A stretch of 64,000 bases of DNA from Nitzschia sp. pyKryTriq1 (GCA_956465555.1 OY101124.1:496001-560000); one strand, 5' to 3'; positions 1 to 10,433 are shown, counted from the first letter of the stretch. The notes: generated from the sequence alone by a model not told the origin. Made by a program: numbers and translations.

Positions 1-476
1 TGGCTGATTTCACTGATATGAACAAGGCATCTACCAGGCAGGCCAAGATCATGTATGCCCTAACCACCGTGGGAGGAGCAGAACTCGCCGCTCTGGCTGG
101 AGCCATGATGGAGGCCTGTCAGCTGAATATTCCCGTTGTCGTTGACGGTTTCATTGTGACAGTTGCCGCCATGGTGGCCTGTCAACTAGATCCTCGTACA
201 CCCGGGGTTCTGCTCTTTGCGACTAAATCGGTGGAAAAAGGTTTTCAAGTGGCAATTCAAAACATTGAGGCAATCGCCAAAACTCAAGGCATTCCGTTCT
301 CTCCGCCGGCACTTTCCATGAGTCTTCGTATGGGTGAGGCGACCGGTGCATTGCTAGCAGTGCCGCTAGCCAGAAGCGCCTGTGCAATGGTGAACGACAT
401 GGCTACCATCACGGAAATTCTAAAGGCCCCGCCCAAAAACGAACAGGACGAGGGCGATTATCGCACCAAATGTTAA
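1..476 (+). CDS. cobT: CobT-like nicotinate-nucleotide:dimethylbenzimidazole phosphoribosyltransferase, 3' end
   Basis: The reading frame is open to the left window edge (first full codon at 3), so this is the C-terminal ~157 residues of a longer protein; the ATG at 18 is internal. The end matches the CobT core: GGAELAALAGAMMEA, the VVVDGFIVTVAA strand, and MGEATGALLAVPL, where the Glu corresponds to the general base of bacterial CobT (LGEGTGA). The NDMATITEI tail is also typical. CobT joins a lower-ligand base such as dimethylbenzimidazole to nicotinate mononucleotide to give the alpha-ribotide used in cobalamin assembly. In algae without de novo B12 synthesis the enzyme is known from remodelling of pseudocobalamin. 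The stop at 474-476 is followed by non-coding DNA. Family call is firm; the pathway role is inferred because partner genes (CobS, CobC) are not in view. Confidence 0.9.
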   Translation, partial: ADFTDMNKASTRQAKIMYALTTVGGAELAALAGAMMEACQLNIPVVVDGFIVTVAAMVACQLDPRTPGVLLFATKSVEKGFQVAIQNIEAIAKTQGIPFSPPALSMSLRMGEATGALLAVPLARSACAMVNDMATITEILKAPPKNEQDEGDYRTKC

Positions 477-969
477 CATGCTAATTGTAGGCCACACTGC
501 TTCCAACTCCAAATCAAAGGATGATCAATTTGGTCTACTACTACGAACCGTAATTCATGTCGCATCGATGATATAAAATAATGGCGGGAAAACTTTTTAG
601 TACGACGTGTCGTTTTCACAAATATGCCCCACAATTCTCTCGTCCTCCCACCGACCGAGCAATCGAGCGCAGAGGGCTGCGCGGCTCTCGTCACTCTTCA
701 CCGCATCACGCACGCTGCTCCGCATGGATCCACAAACGTACCGGTACTTATTATTAGCAAACGCCAGTCAAATAACGCGAGCGACCATAAATATCCAACT
801 CTACATTGAGAAGATTGAAGCCTTTTGGCATTGTTGGTTGTTGTCATTCTCAAACAGCACAGTCCTCGTAATCTTGAGATTGGCTCTTGCAACACAAACC
901 AGCCAGCTGGCTCTTGCTTGCCATTACCTGTATCATTTCACCACAGCGATAAGGTACCGTCGTTCTACC
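477..969. other. intergenic and probable 5' leader of the MYND gene
   Basis: About 490 bases without a supportable gene. The downstream MYND frame stays open back to 607 with an ATG there, but the translation of 607-969 is of mixed composition and resembles no family, so I treat it as leader. No clear promoter element is visible. Confidence 0.5.
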
Positions 970-2718
970 ATGTCCAACCAGCAGCAGAACCAACTCATCG
1001 TACATATGCTCGGCGAGGACGGACAGCCAGCAGGGAGTGTCGACTTGGCGACTCCCGAGGGTGCCAATCGCTTCCTCCTGTCGGCCAACGGTAACGTGAC
1101 CCTCACTCGTTTCCTAGAGCAATGTGAGGAGCTGCGTCAACAGATGACAGGGAACAACAATTGTCGCCGTCAAGCCGCCCATAAGCTCATCGGGATATAC
1201 GCGATGATTTACTGCCTAGCGGACGAAACCTCCGACGAAGCGTTCGCCGTGTTGGACTCAGAGACCGAGCTTGGCGCGCTGATTCGCCATATCAAGGATC
1301 AAATGCAAAAGATTGTCACCACGACACCGTGGAAACGCAACGGGACGCTAGCCAAACACGATGAAGAAATGATGGCTTGTCTGATTGCCTTCACCATGCG
1401 ATTGAGCTTCGTGAAGAAAGCGCTATCTGAAGGAGTTTTTGAATGTCTGGTCGAGTGGCTCACCAGTATTGAGAATCATAAACTTCCCTCTCCAGAAGTG
1501 ACCATGCTTATCTTGTCTGTCGTGGGAAATGCACACGTTTCGCTTCTCCTTAGCGCCAAGTCTACTCGAGAAGCGGAGGAACAAAGTCTCAAGACTCTCG
1601 AAAAGACGGGCATCTTGACGCAAGTTCTGAGAATCATTACACAACCGACCCCTGGTCAATTTCCTGGACACTTTAAGTTGTTGGATGACTTGGCAGGGTG
1701 TGTGAATCTGGTACGCAAGCGATTCGTAGAAGGACAGCCCGGTGGAGACATGTTGACAGCCGTCCTGAGCGGTAAAGACGGCTTCAAGCCGATGCTTCGC
1801 CGCAACCCGCAGGTCGTGCGCCGATTGCAAAACTTGCAGCAAATCGCCGGAGGTTTTGCAGCTAAGCCAGGCGCCCGCGATGCAACGAAATCGTGTCGTA
1901 ACTGCAACAAGGTAGATGAAGACAACGCCTTCATGCGCTGCAGTATTTGCAAGACGACTTACTACTGTTCCAAAGCTTGTCAAAAGGCCGACTGGAAGGA
2001 GCATAAAAAGACTTGCAATCCGCAAAATAAGAGAGAGGAGAAACACTCGCAGTCCGCTGAAGTCTTGGCATTTTCTTATATTCGAGATCGTTTGTTCCTC
2101 GTAATCGATAATATGGCAGAGGCGACACGAAATTCTTCCAACATGGAATTAGCCCTGGAATTAGATTTCAAGGCGGACAGCACTGGTGTGGCTCCTGCTC
2201 TGCAGAGTCCTCCAGTAATGAAGATTCTACCAGTGAAGGGTTACTTGGAAGGGAAAAGGGAAAACGAGCCTGACTGGTTTTTCAAAGGTACCAGCGTATA
2301 CCAATCCAACTTGCAGCAATTCCTGGCGGGTGTCCGTGATCAAGCGCAACGTATGACAGATGATCGTTTGCTGACCATCGTGCGACATTCCGATGGCGCA
2401 CCCTCAGTCTATCGCATGCTTTTCCAGGATCCAGGGACCATGCAGCCCTTTTTCGCACCAGCCGCCTTGGATGCCTACCGTCGGGTAATTTTGGATAAAT
2501 CAGCAGGCCCCGAACTCCTCGACACAATCTTCTCACCAGATGTTCGTGATCGCATTTTGGCTTTCGGAGGCGCTCGCACTAATCCTTTGGAGTCCCTCCT
2601 CGGAGGCGATCGCAATCCTTTTGAGGCCCTCATGGCACGGATGAAGGAAATGGGGTATGGAGATGACGAAGACGACGACGACGACGACGAAATTGACGAT
2701 GGCGGTGAATATTATTAG
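970..2718 (+). CDS. MYND zinc-finger protein with acidic C-terminus
   Basis: Single exon, 582 residues from the ATG at 970 (MSNQQQNQ). I chose it because the 121-codon in-frame extension to 607 looks non-coding. Residues ~309-345 form a MYND finger: CRNC, then CSIC, YYCSKACQ, DWKEHKKTC, all seven Cys and the His in place. MYND domains bind proline-rich peptides and act in protein-protein contacts, often in transcription or assembly factors. The N-terminal ~300 residues look helical and armadillo-like, with no recognised domain. The last ~20 residues are a poly-Asp tail (DDEDDDDDDEIDDGGEYY). No SET domain is present, so this is not an SMYD methyltransferase. Specific function unknown. Confidence 0.85.
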   Translation: MSNQQQNQLIVHMLGEDGQPAGSVDLATPEGANRFLLSANGNVTLTRFLEQCEELRQQMTGNNNCRRQAAHKLIGIYAMIYCLADETSDEAFAVLDSETELGALIRHIKDQMQKIVTTTPWKRNGTLAKHDEEMMACLIAFTMRLSFVKKALSEGVFECLVEWLTSIENHKLPSPEVTMLILSVVGNAHVSLLLSAKSTREAEEQSLKTLEKTGILTQVLRIITQPTPGQFPGHFKLLDDLAGCVNLVRKRFVEGQPGGDMLTAVLSGKDGFKPMLRRNPQVVRRLQNLQQIAGGFAAKPGARDATKSCRNCNKVDEDNAFMRCSICKTTYYCSKACQKADWKEHKKTCNPQNKREEKHSQSAEVLAFSYIRDRLFLVIDNMAEATRNSSNMELALELDFKADSTGVAPALQSPPVMKILPVKGYLEGKRENEPDWFFKGTSVYQSNLQQFLAGVRDQAQRMTDDRLLTIVRHSDGAPSVYRMLFQDPGTMQPFFAPAALDAYRRVILDKSAGPELLDTIFSPDVRDRILAFGGARTNPLESLLGGDRNPFEALMARMKEMGYGDDEDDDDDDEIDDGGEYY

Positions 2719-2997
2719 GGGGGCATACCGCCTTGGAAACAATATTAGTCAGTATTATAGCAAAATCAAGATCTGCCTTGAAATTGGGCGACAGAAGTTA
2801 AACTACTGGAGCATAGACTATATCGTAAAGCAGCGAAACTCCAGTCTAGAAGATTTGTGGATTCAACGCGTAGAAAGAAAGTGCGCAACATTCTGAGAAG
2901 TGCATCATACTAAGGCACGATGAAATAGCAAGAAATGTAGATTTGGTATGTATGCCCCCAAAGCCGATCCCTCAATGCATTTAACTGGTGCTCGCAA

Positions 2998-4202
2998 TTA
3001 GACCGAGAATTCGTCGTTGTACAATAGCTCGGTGGTTTCCGAGGGATCCTTGCTCCCACTTTGATAGGGACGCTTTCCCGAGTTCATTCTACGGCGAACG
3101 ATATCGGCATACTCGGGTCCATCAGTATCATTGATCATCAAAAAGGTATCCTCAAAGACAATTCTGGCATACGCGAGACAATCAAAGTCGTTGTCGTCAT
3201 TTCCGAAAGGATCGTCCAATTCAATCGACACCAATTCCAAGCCGACAAATCCGTAGGTCAAGAGAAAGACGACGATACAATGTTCATACATCAGTGAGAC
3301 GGCGTCGTCCTTCAAAAAAATTAGAGGGAGGGAGTACACGTAGATCAACACTATGGTACGTGTCATTTGGATCAATGGGAAAGGGACTGGCGTGGTCAAG
3401 AATTTTCGCATTCCGAACCATCCGTTCATGAAACTATCGACCGTGCTCAAAAGCTTGATTTCTTGTGGGACCTGTAACGGACGCGAAAGGCGAGATTTTT
3501 GGCTACAGACAGTTTCTCGCAGCAAAAACGCCAATCTCAAGGGAATTCGGTGCGAATCCGTCAGCTCGTTTCGGGTCGTCTGAGCATACCGACGCCATTC
3601 CACCGCAGGCGTGCAGTAATCCAACTCGTACCCCGAAAGCTCAGGTACTTCCCAAGCAGGCACCTTGTAGGTTTGAAACTCAACCACAGAAACTGCCGTT
3701 CGCAACATCACCATGGTGCGATACGCTAGTTCGCTCCTCCAATCTTTGTCGGCCCGGCTCAAGTTTTCGTCCCGTCGTGTCAAAATGAAAGCTGTCTGAA
3801 GCAACTCACGACACTCTCGGTACATGACACCAAGGTATCCACGGCATTCGTTGTACCTGCTAAGCGCCGTATTAATCCGCGAGACCACCAGGAAGGAAAC
3901 GATCACACCGGCATAACTGTGGCCCTGTCCACTGATGGAAAGATCAACGATATCGTACTCTTTCAGCTTGGTTAGAGCGATCATAAGCACCGCATTGCAA
4001 GCACAGTATGTTATCACCTGCAGGAATTAGGATTAAAAATGAGTAAGGCGGTACATAGCGGCGAGGGGACGACATGTATAAATGCGGTACTTGCTCTTGG
4101 CCAAAGCGAACCAAAACACTGAAACAAGATTTGACAGTGGTTGCTCGAGTCGTAGTAGACAGGGCCTTTGGGAGGCTCTACGCCTTCTGAGTGCCAAGTC
4201 AT
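2998..4202 (-). CDS. bestrophin-like anion channel (two exons, GC-AG intron)
   Basis: Exon 1 is 4202-4095 and exon 2 is 4017-2998, about 375 residues. The family signature is clear in exon 2: GHSYAGVIVSFLVVSRINTA, RYNECRGYLGVMYRECREL, and the ELDDPFGNDDNDFD stretch that matches the conserved acidic bestrophin segment; several hydrophobic helices lie between. Exon 1 supplies the start typical of algal homologues (PKGPVYYDSSNHC..LFQCFGSLWPR). The join is phase 0 through a 77-nt intron with a consensus GC donor (AGA|GCAAGT) and a CTGCAG acceptor. A plain GT donor does not restore the frame with the expected GSxWP spacing. Bestrophins are chloride/bicarbonate channels; algal relatives near thylakoids have been linked to bicarbonate supply, but no plastid presequence is obvious here. 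Start at 4202 (MTWHSEG) is the first ATG in frame; a longer N-terminus is possible because the frame is open upstream. Confidence 0.85.
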
Positions 4203-5153
4203 TCCGCTTATAGATTTCCAATTGCTGCTGCTGTTACTCTTGTGGTCTTTGTTGTTGTTTTTGTTGTTGCTGCTGCTGCTGCGTTTGTTGCTGCTGTCGG
4301 CTTTGTGACTTTGGAAGAGGAGATGGCGCACATGCTTTATGATGCGAATGAATGAAAATCTTGTGAGAACACAACATCATACGGTAGTTCGGAGCGTTGC
4401 ATGCATGCATCATTGCTGTGCCGCCATGGCTATTTAAAGGCGAAGATTGGCTATATGTCGTAGCGACTAACTATGGCCAATGAAAAAACTTTTATTTCTT
4501 GTGGAGTTAAAACAACTATGTCTCTATGACAGTCTTAATGAGAACAGCGGAATTATTGGCCTTCGCTCCGTTCGGATGATGATAAAGATCTTCTCCACTT
4601 TCCTGATTGGAGAAAATTCCCAAGACTCAGTTTTCATGTGTATCGGGAATGGCGTTCGGGGACCCTACTCTACAGTATTTTGGGGGAAGTGACACACAAT
4701 CCCCGGGTTCAAAAGTACTGTAGAAGGGCCATCAGCCATCAGCCATCATCCGTCGCTTCAAGCTATGACCGAGGGAGGACGAATTTAGTCGAGAGATAGA
4801 GGTAGTGTAGAAGACTACCACTGCTGGTGGAAGATGCGCTAGCTATAGTAGTATTGTTAGCAGCAGTAGTAATAGATGAGTCCTGCTGCGGTACCAAACC
4901 AACAATGCAGACTCAACGCTCGTGTCTCTCCACTACACGTACCCTCTAGTATTCTCTCTAGAGACTGTCTCTAAATTTCCCTCTTTTAATAAAAAATGAT
5001 GAATGTGCATTCTATGGATTATTGCTTCAACTGTAAATGTATTAAAAATATAATATCCCCGTAACAAATCAATATGGTCCTTCAGTACCCGTGGGTATCA
5101 TCGATATCGTTAATATCAGTCGCCTGCCAAAATCAGCAGTGCGCTCAATTCAT
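4203..5153. other. intergenic with triplet-rich tract
   Basis: No gene supported. 4225-4310 is a run of GTT/GCT triplets (low complexity) just upstream of the bestrophin start, and 4730-4990 has many AGTAG/CTACT words. A 70-codon frame at 4480-4692 has no family resemblance and is probably chance. Confidence 0.5.
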
Positions 5154-5900
5154 CTAGCACGACGTACGACGCATCATTTTACGAGTGCTCTTGAGATATG
5201 CTTCAATTTCAGCATTATCTTGCTCGGCACGTTCGACGGCATCGATTTTGGATTGAAGAGCGGACATGCGATACTTCTCCATGAGTTTTGCTTCATCGTA
5301 AGTCCCTTCCTTCTTTTGGCGCATCTGCTCCTCCCAGACGGCCTGACGCGACTCTTCTTTGATGCGATCCGCTTCTTTTTTAAGCTGGTTTTCCAGTCCA
5401 CGGGTGCAAAAGTGTTTGTCCGTTCCTTTTTCAATAGCCCTGACGATCTTATGATTATCGTGTTCGATCTTCTTGTAATCGTCACTGGACATCCAGCGCT
5501 CTGACTTTTCGTTTGGGTCCTCTGCATCATCTGGCGAAGGATGAACCTCGACGTTCATTTCAATAAAGTCAATGGACGTGCGACGCAGGACTGGCTCAGA
5601 GCGACCCGGCAAGTTGACTTCGATCATTCCCACTGTCTGAATGGAGGCCCGACGTCTTGTCCGAGGGGCTCCCTCTTGTTTCATGGAGGAGCGACGTGCG
5701 AAACCGCCTGCGGTACCGCGACTCACTATCCCGGGCGCGGTGCCTTGATCCTCGTAACCGTACTTGTTTTTGGCTTGGGCGTCCGGGTCCGCATAGCCAT
5801 ATTTGTTGAGGGTACTATCAGGATCCTCGTACCCGTACTTGTTGACGGCGTCAGGATCTTCGTATCCGTACTTCGCAGCATCATCGTTATTTGGCAGCAT
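5154..5900 (-). CDS. KYGYEDPD-repeat protein with CTRGLE-type domain
   Basis: Single exon, 248 residues. The N-terminus holds four near-perfect repeats of KYGYEDPD (residues ~10-50; third copy KYGYADPD, fourth KYGYEDQ). The middle has four basophilic kinase-type sites: RRSSM, RRRASI, RRTSI, and RRTSC at the extreme C-terminus. Residues ~130-235 form a helical, charged region with ERWMSSDDYKKIEHDN and CTRGLE, a pattern I recognise from expanded, uncharacterised diatom proteins. No membrane segment or signal peptide. The layout (tyrosine/acid repeats plus clustered RRxS sites) suggests a phospho-regulated adaptor, which is inference. Function unknown. Confidence 0.8.
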   Translation of the reverse strand: MLPNNDDAAKYGYEDPDAVNKYGYEDPDSTLNKYGYADPDAQAKNKYGYEDQGTAPGIVSRGTAGGFARRSSMKQEGAPRTRRRASIQTVGMIEVNLPGRSEPVLRRTSIDFIEMNVEVHPSPDDAEDPNEKSERWMSSDDYKKIEHDNHKIVRAIEKGTDKHFCTRGLENQLKKEADRIKEESRQAVWEEQMRQKKEGTYDEAKLMEKYRMSALQSKIDAVERAEQDNAEIEAYLKSTRKMMRRTSC

Positions 5901-7020
5901 GGTTATGATGTTATTATTGTTGAGGAGTTGTTAGTGGGATGATAAAAGGGTTTAGGATCAAAAGCAAAGATACTTCGCAGTCTGCTAGTAGCAGTCCACA
6001 CTGTGACGACTTTTTTGACGACGGACGACGACGATGATTTTGTCCTTTTCAGCGCGTATGATAATATCACAACAGAAGTTGAAGGCCGGCGGCGGGGAAA
6101 TAAGCCATTATGCGCGGTTCGCTTCAGATTTTTGCGGTCATTATTGCGATAAGTAGTAGTGTCTGTAGTCGTCGAATGAAGAATCTTGATCCAAGAATCT
6201 CGATGAGGGCAGTAGTACATAATACTGTAGCATGCATCGCATCATCCCGCAGCGGTACTACCGTTAGAGTGGCAGCGAACTCTCTAACTGTGTATCTGCA
6301 CCTTCTTCGCAGTCATTCTGCCATTCTGCGGATAATTGTGAAGGAACTTCAAGCAAGCCTCGCCCGCTCTCTCTCTTTGCAGCAGTCCAAGTAGTGGTAC
6401 CGGTACTGTACAGTAGGAGACTCGGGTCGGTACGATGCGAGTGGGTAGTGAAGCCCAACACACTTGTACCACCGTGGTGTACGGTATGTACTCGGTACAA
6501 CGTACCGGTAGACGAAGAAGATTTTGAAGAAGAAGTATGGACCTACCGGTACGGTACTGTACGAATAGTCAAGTAAGTCGTCTCTTATTGAACAGTCTGT
6601 CTGTCTGTCTGTCTCCTTCCGATACAGTACTGGTACCTACATATCATACATAGCATAACGAACATAATCGAGTCTAATGGGTCGCCCAGGCATCGTGAAT
6701 GAAGCCCGAATGAACGAAGACTACCAGCACAGTACCAGTAGTGCTCTATTGTCGGGCCCCACAAAATGAAGACGTTCGGAGTCCTACATTGCCAGTTATG
6801 CATGGAAGAGAAGCTTGCAATTCTACGTGCCCACTGGGAACAGCCCGAGCTACTACTCAACTCAATTATTGAGGTCGAGGAAAGCTGCAAGCATAGGACT
6901 AGGTTCCATCGTCTCTTGAGATGTGCAGATTAGCGCTGATGATCCTGAAAGGGTGAAAAGAGTCCATTGAGTCAATCAATTGGACTGTCTGGCGTAGATG
7001 GTATCGTTCCGGCGGGGAAG

Positions 7021-7086
7021 AGATTAATTTCTCTCAACCGTCAAGGTAGCAACTAAATTAGACAGTGCACTTTTTCGCTGCTTTAC
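7021..7086 (+). repeat. dispersed repeat, copy A
   Basis: The stretch from AGATTAATTTCTCTC to TCGCTGCTTTACGAT recurs at 53708-53780 with only a few substitutions and one 3-base gap. A diverged piece of the same core (AGACAGTGCAC..TCTCGCTGCTTCATG) occurs at about 40360-40389. Probably the conserved end of a non-autonomous mobile element. No coding capacity. Confidence 0.7.
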
Positions 7087-7110
7087 GATATAAATATTTA
7101 CTAGTAAACC

Positions 7111-7186
7111 CACGCGGTAAATATTTAAGACGGTAGAAACACGCGATAAATATTTAACACGGTAGAAACACGCGATAAAAGTTAAG
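7111..7186 (+). repeat. 29-bp tandem repeat, ~2.6 copies
   Basis: Units start at 7111, 7140 and 7169, each beginning CACGCG(G/A)TAAA and carrying ATATTTAA and CGGTAGAAA. The third unit is truncated. It directly follows the dispersed repeat, so it may be an internal part of the same element. Confidence 0.8.
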
Positions 7187-7409
7187 TACCAGACCAAGTA
7201 GGATGCTACGTAGTTCCATATTTTTTCCATATTCGGGCCTCGTGACTTCCATATTTTCCAGAACACTACGAAGATCGACGATGCGAGATGCGGGAACTCT
7301 TTTATTCAATATTCAATATTGCGCACTTGGACGGCCCCTCCATTCAGCCGTTCGTATCCGACACTGATCATTCATCAAGCACCCACCCAAAGCACATAAA
7401 TCACCAACC

Positions 7410-8558
7410 ATGACACTCGTAAAAGTAACTTCTCCCGCGCTTCTTGATCTAGGTGGCAAGACCAAAGCCGTCTTGTTATTCGGGACGTCTTGGCATGCCG
7501 GCTGTGCTCCGATCGAGGCGGTCTTGACGGCCTTGAGCGCTACGACGACCGACATCTTTGTGGCGAGCATCGACGCAGAGGCAGTCAGTGAATTAGCGGA
7601 CAAATACAATATCACGGCTGTTCCGACGTTGATTTTTAGCAACGGAGATACCGTCATGGAGCGCTTGGAGGGAGGAGTCGAAAACGCGCAAGTCACGGTC
7701 GCCTTTCAGCGTCTCCTGTCCGCCCCGGCGGGTCAGGGCTCTGTTAATGAACCCATCTCGACCATGACTGCCCCAGCAGTCGATCCCGAAAAGGCCTTGA
7801 AAGAGCGTCTAGACAAATTGATTCGGAGCGACACAGTTATGCTGTTCATGAAAGGTGTACCGGCGGCACCCAAATGTGGATTCTCGCGTCAAGCGGTCGA
7901 GCTTTTAAACGAACACAGGGTTCCCTTTGGTTGCTTTGACATTTTGAGCGATGACGAGGTCCGACAAGGTCTTAAGAAATATAGCAATTGGCCGACGTAT
8001 CCTCAACTCTATGTGAACGGTGAATTGCAAGGAGGATTGGATATTTTGAAAGAACTGGCAGAGGAAGGATCCTTGGCGGAACAGTGGGAGCTTCCAGATA
8101 CGTCATCTACTGCTGCTGCTGTAAGCCCCGAGATTTCGTTGCAAGATCGATTGAATGAACTGGTGAAACGAAGTGATGTGATGGTTTTCATGAAGGGTCT
8201 CCCATCGGCACCAAAATGTGGATTCTCTCGTCAACTTATCGAAATACTCGACGAAACTGGAGTGGAATATGAGTAAGTCAACAACAAAAGCTAGTAAAGA
8301 AGCGAAAATCATCCTTCTTTTTAACGACGACGACGACTCACAACAACAACGGCTTACTCTTTCTTTTTCACTACATATTTATTCATCATCAGCGCTTTTG
8401 ATATCTTGCAGGATGAAGAAGTCCGTCAAGGTCTCAAGACGCTTAGCAATTGGCCAACCTATCCCCAGCTGTATGCCAAGGGAGAGCTTGTAGGTGGACT
8501 GGATATTTGCAAAGAACTACAAGAATCGGGTGAACTGATGGAGGCGTTGCAGCAGTAG
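7410..8558 (+). CDS. GLRX3: multidomain monothiol glutaredoxin, PICOT/GLRX3 type
   Basis: Exons 7410-8272 and 8393-8558; 342 residues. Order: thioredoxin-like domain (~1-105, with [10 protein letters not shown] in place of the WCGPC active site), then two CGFS monothiol glutaredoxin domains (~130-225 and ~245-342). Both carry [15 protein letters not shown] and WPTYPQLY. The 120-nt intron interrupts the second Grx domain just after GVEY: GA|GTAAGT joined to ATCAG|C gives [18 protein letters not shown], matching [12 protein letters not shown] in the first domain. PICOT-type proteins bind [2Fe-2S] clusters with glutathione and deliver iron in the cytosol and nucleus. No targeting sequence, consistent with a cytosolic place. 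Loss of the Trx dithiol is normal in this family. A second, plastid-type CGFS protein lies at 60555. Confidence 0.93.
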
Positions 8559-9128
8559 TGGCAATGCTGACCTCTCCGGCAGTACTACACGTAGAGAGAG
8601 AGAGAGAGAGAGATTTGAATGATATACGTACAGGATACATAAATTAGACCAAGCTCAAGCTCAAGCTAGGAATCATCGAATGGAACTGCTATTCCAGTAT
8701 GCTTCTAGTAGATCCACCAAAAAGAAGATGAAGGGGGGACGAAACGACCACTCGGTCCCCCGGCATGGCACTACAAAACGACTCCCAAAACAGGAAAGCA
8801 GTAGAGTTGCGTGGGTGGAGGAGTACGTACGGGACGGCCTCCACACTTTTCCTTTTCTCCTCGACATGTTAGCTCGGCCCCCGACTTCGTCGAATTTTAG
8901 AGTCCATCAAGTCAAATAGCTTATTATTCGTCCGCGGCGCTGTCGCTCTCTCTCTCTCGTCTCTCTCATCGTGCATCGTCATCGTCATCGTCGACAACGA
9001 CGACTGTGACTACTGTAGACCATGCTCCTCTCCGCCGACCAAATGTCTGGACGGTGCACCAATTCCCATTTCTTTTGCCAGCAGCATCCGTATAACATTG
9101 TTGCGACAATGATGCTCGTGCGTTCAGC
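8559..9128. other. intergenic with AG microsatellite
   Basis: Contains an (AG)n run at about 8593-8613 and a CT-rich stretch at 8944-8970, otherwise nothing recognised. A frame at 8680-8919 is basic and without family resemblance. Confidence 0.5.
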
Positions 9129-10295
9129 ATGACCATGACACGAAGAGCGCTTCTACTGGTGGGTGTTGTTCTGGTGGCATGTCTCTCCGCAATCAGTTTG
9201 TACACAGGAGCCAGTTTGGTCGTTCTCAGTAACGAAGATGCATCATCATCATCAGCCAAATCCCAAGCGTTGGATGAACCAACAAGGGCCCATCAGCAGC
9301 TCCCCGCGGATCACAACACGACCGTCGAGCTCGGACAAGTCTACAGTGCAAGATCTTGCCAATTGAACCCGGGATGGGGTACCATCGGTGTCAACGGCGA
9401 ATCCAAGACATGTGTTGGTAAGAGACCTGCTTTGGCGAATACGACCGCAGGTCATCTCACATGTGCCAACGAGAAACCGACGTTGAAAGATCGACCGTAT
9501 CCAGGAATTACAATCGCACTCTTGTACTTCGCCAAGCCTGCACTACTGTTTCGACAGCTCCAAGAGTTTGGCACGTATCCTATGGAAATTCAAAAGAGCT
9601 TGACGGTGTTGGTGATTGACGATGGCTCTCCCCACGGTTTGCGTGCCTCTGAGTATCTCAATGTTTCCACCTACTCGGCTACTGCAGATACTAGTTTTCG
9701 GATACGACTGGCCCGCATCGAAACGGAACGAAATTGGAATATTGGTGGTGCCAGAAACTTGGCCTTTTATTTAGTCGATACACCCAAAACATTATTGTTG
9801 GATCTGGATATTTTGGTTCCCCGAGAAGCCATGGAGGAAGCCGTATCGTGGCCTCTGTTCTTGTTGAACCAAGAGCCGCACAATGGGCGGAAACAGCTGG
9901 CGCATCGCTTTAATCGGCGCAGTCCAAACGGAGCCGATCGAAAACACCCAGCAGTTTGCGTGATTCGGACGGAAGCCTACTGGGAAAATGGAGGATGTGA
10001 TGAAGACTTTTGCGGATCGTATGGTTACACTGACGTGCATTTCTGGTTCAAGTGGAAAGCGGATCCCACCCGGGCCATGGTAGATCATCTGGATGTATTT
10101 TTGGAGGAACTAGATATGATGGCATGTGATCCCACTTTTATTGGTGATAAGGAAACCGTGTGCAAGGAAGCGCGCTCCAAGCAAGCCAAACCAAATCGAA
10201 GCTTGAAAAAGAACCACGCACTCTACAAGGAAAAGACGAACAAGGGTTGTTGGTCAAACAAGTATCTTCGATTTCGGTGGCTTCTAGAATATTGA
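9129..10295 (+). CDS. type II membrane glycosyltransferase, GT-A fold
   Basis: Single exon, 388 residues. A short basic start (MTMTRR) and hydrophobic segment ~7-32 form a signal anchor, placing the enzyme in the Golgi/ER lumen. Catalytic features: TVLVIDDGSP (~156-165), ERNWNIGGARNLAF (~203-216), a DxD-type metal site in LLLDLDIL (~225-232), and GGCDEDFCGSYGYTDVHFW (~287-305), which resembles the acceptor-side segment of galactosyl- and N-acetylgalactosaminyl-transferases. Two NxT/S sites lie in the stem. Donor sugar and acceptor cannot be told from sequence. The start was chosen at the first ATG; a second Met two codons later would serve equally. Confidence 0.8.
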   Translation: MTMTRRALLLVGVVLVACLSAISLYTGASLVVLSNEDASSSSAKSQALDEPTRAHQQLPADHNTTVELGQVYSARSCQLNPGWGTIGVNGESKTCVGKRPALANTTAGHLTCANEKPTLKDRPYPGITIALLYFAKPALLFRQLQEFGTYPMEIQKSLTVLVIDDGSPHGLRASEYLNVSTYSATADTSFRIRLARIETERNWNIGGARNLAFYLVDTPKTLLLDLDILVPREAMEEAVSWPLFLLNQEPHNGRKQLAHRFNRRSPNGADRKHPAVCVIRTEAYWENGGCDEDFCGSYGYTDVHFWFKWKADPTRAMVDHLDVFLEELDMMACDPTFIGDKETVCKEARSKQAKPNRSLKKNHALYKEKTNKGCWSNKYLRFRWLLEY

Positions 10296-10433
10296 ATATC
10301 ATCATAATTTTTAGCTTCGAAGAAGATCAAGAGCTTCAAGAGTTGTGACGTGGCCTGCTTTTCGCTAGAGTAGAGCAGCATATGATTTCAAACTTTAAGT
10401 AACGTGCTAATAAGTTTACGGCGAAAGACTGTG

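Larger units (their letters stand above)
5901..7409. other. intergenic, 1.5 kb, repeat-bearing
   Basis: No convincing gene; short frames at 5903-6220, 6264-6500 and 6585-6890 have no family features. Contents: TACCGGTA palindromes near 6400, 6503 and 6544, a GTCT microsatellite at about 6597-6617, the dispersed repeat at 7021-7086 and a 29-bp tandem repeat at 7111-7186. Confidence 0.5.

Noticed and set aside
607-969. N-terminal extension of the MYND protein
   Set aside because: The frame is open but the translation is of random composition; the ATG at 970 starts ordered sequence.
4480-4692. 70-codon frame on the + strand
   Set aside because: No family features and surrounded by non-coding repeats.
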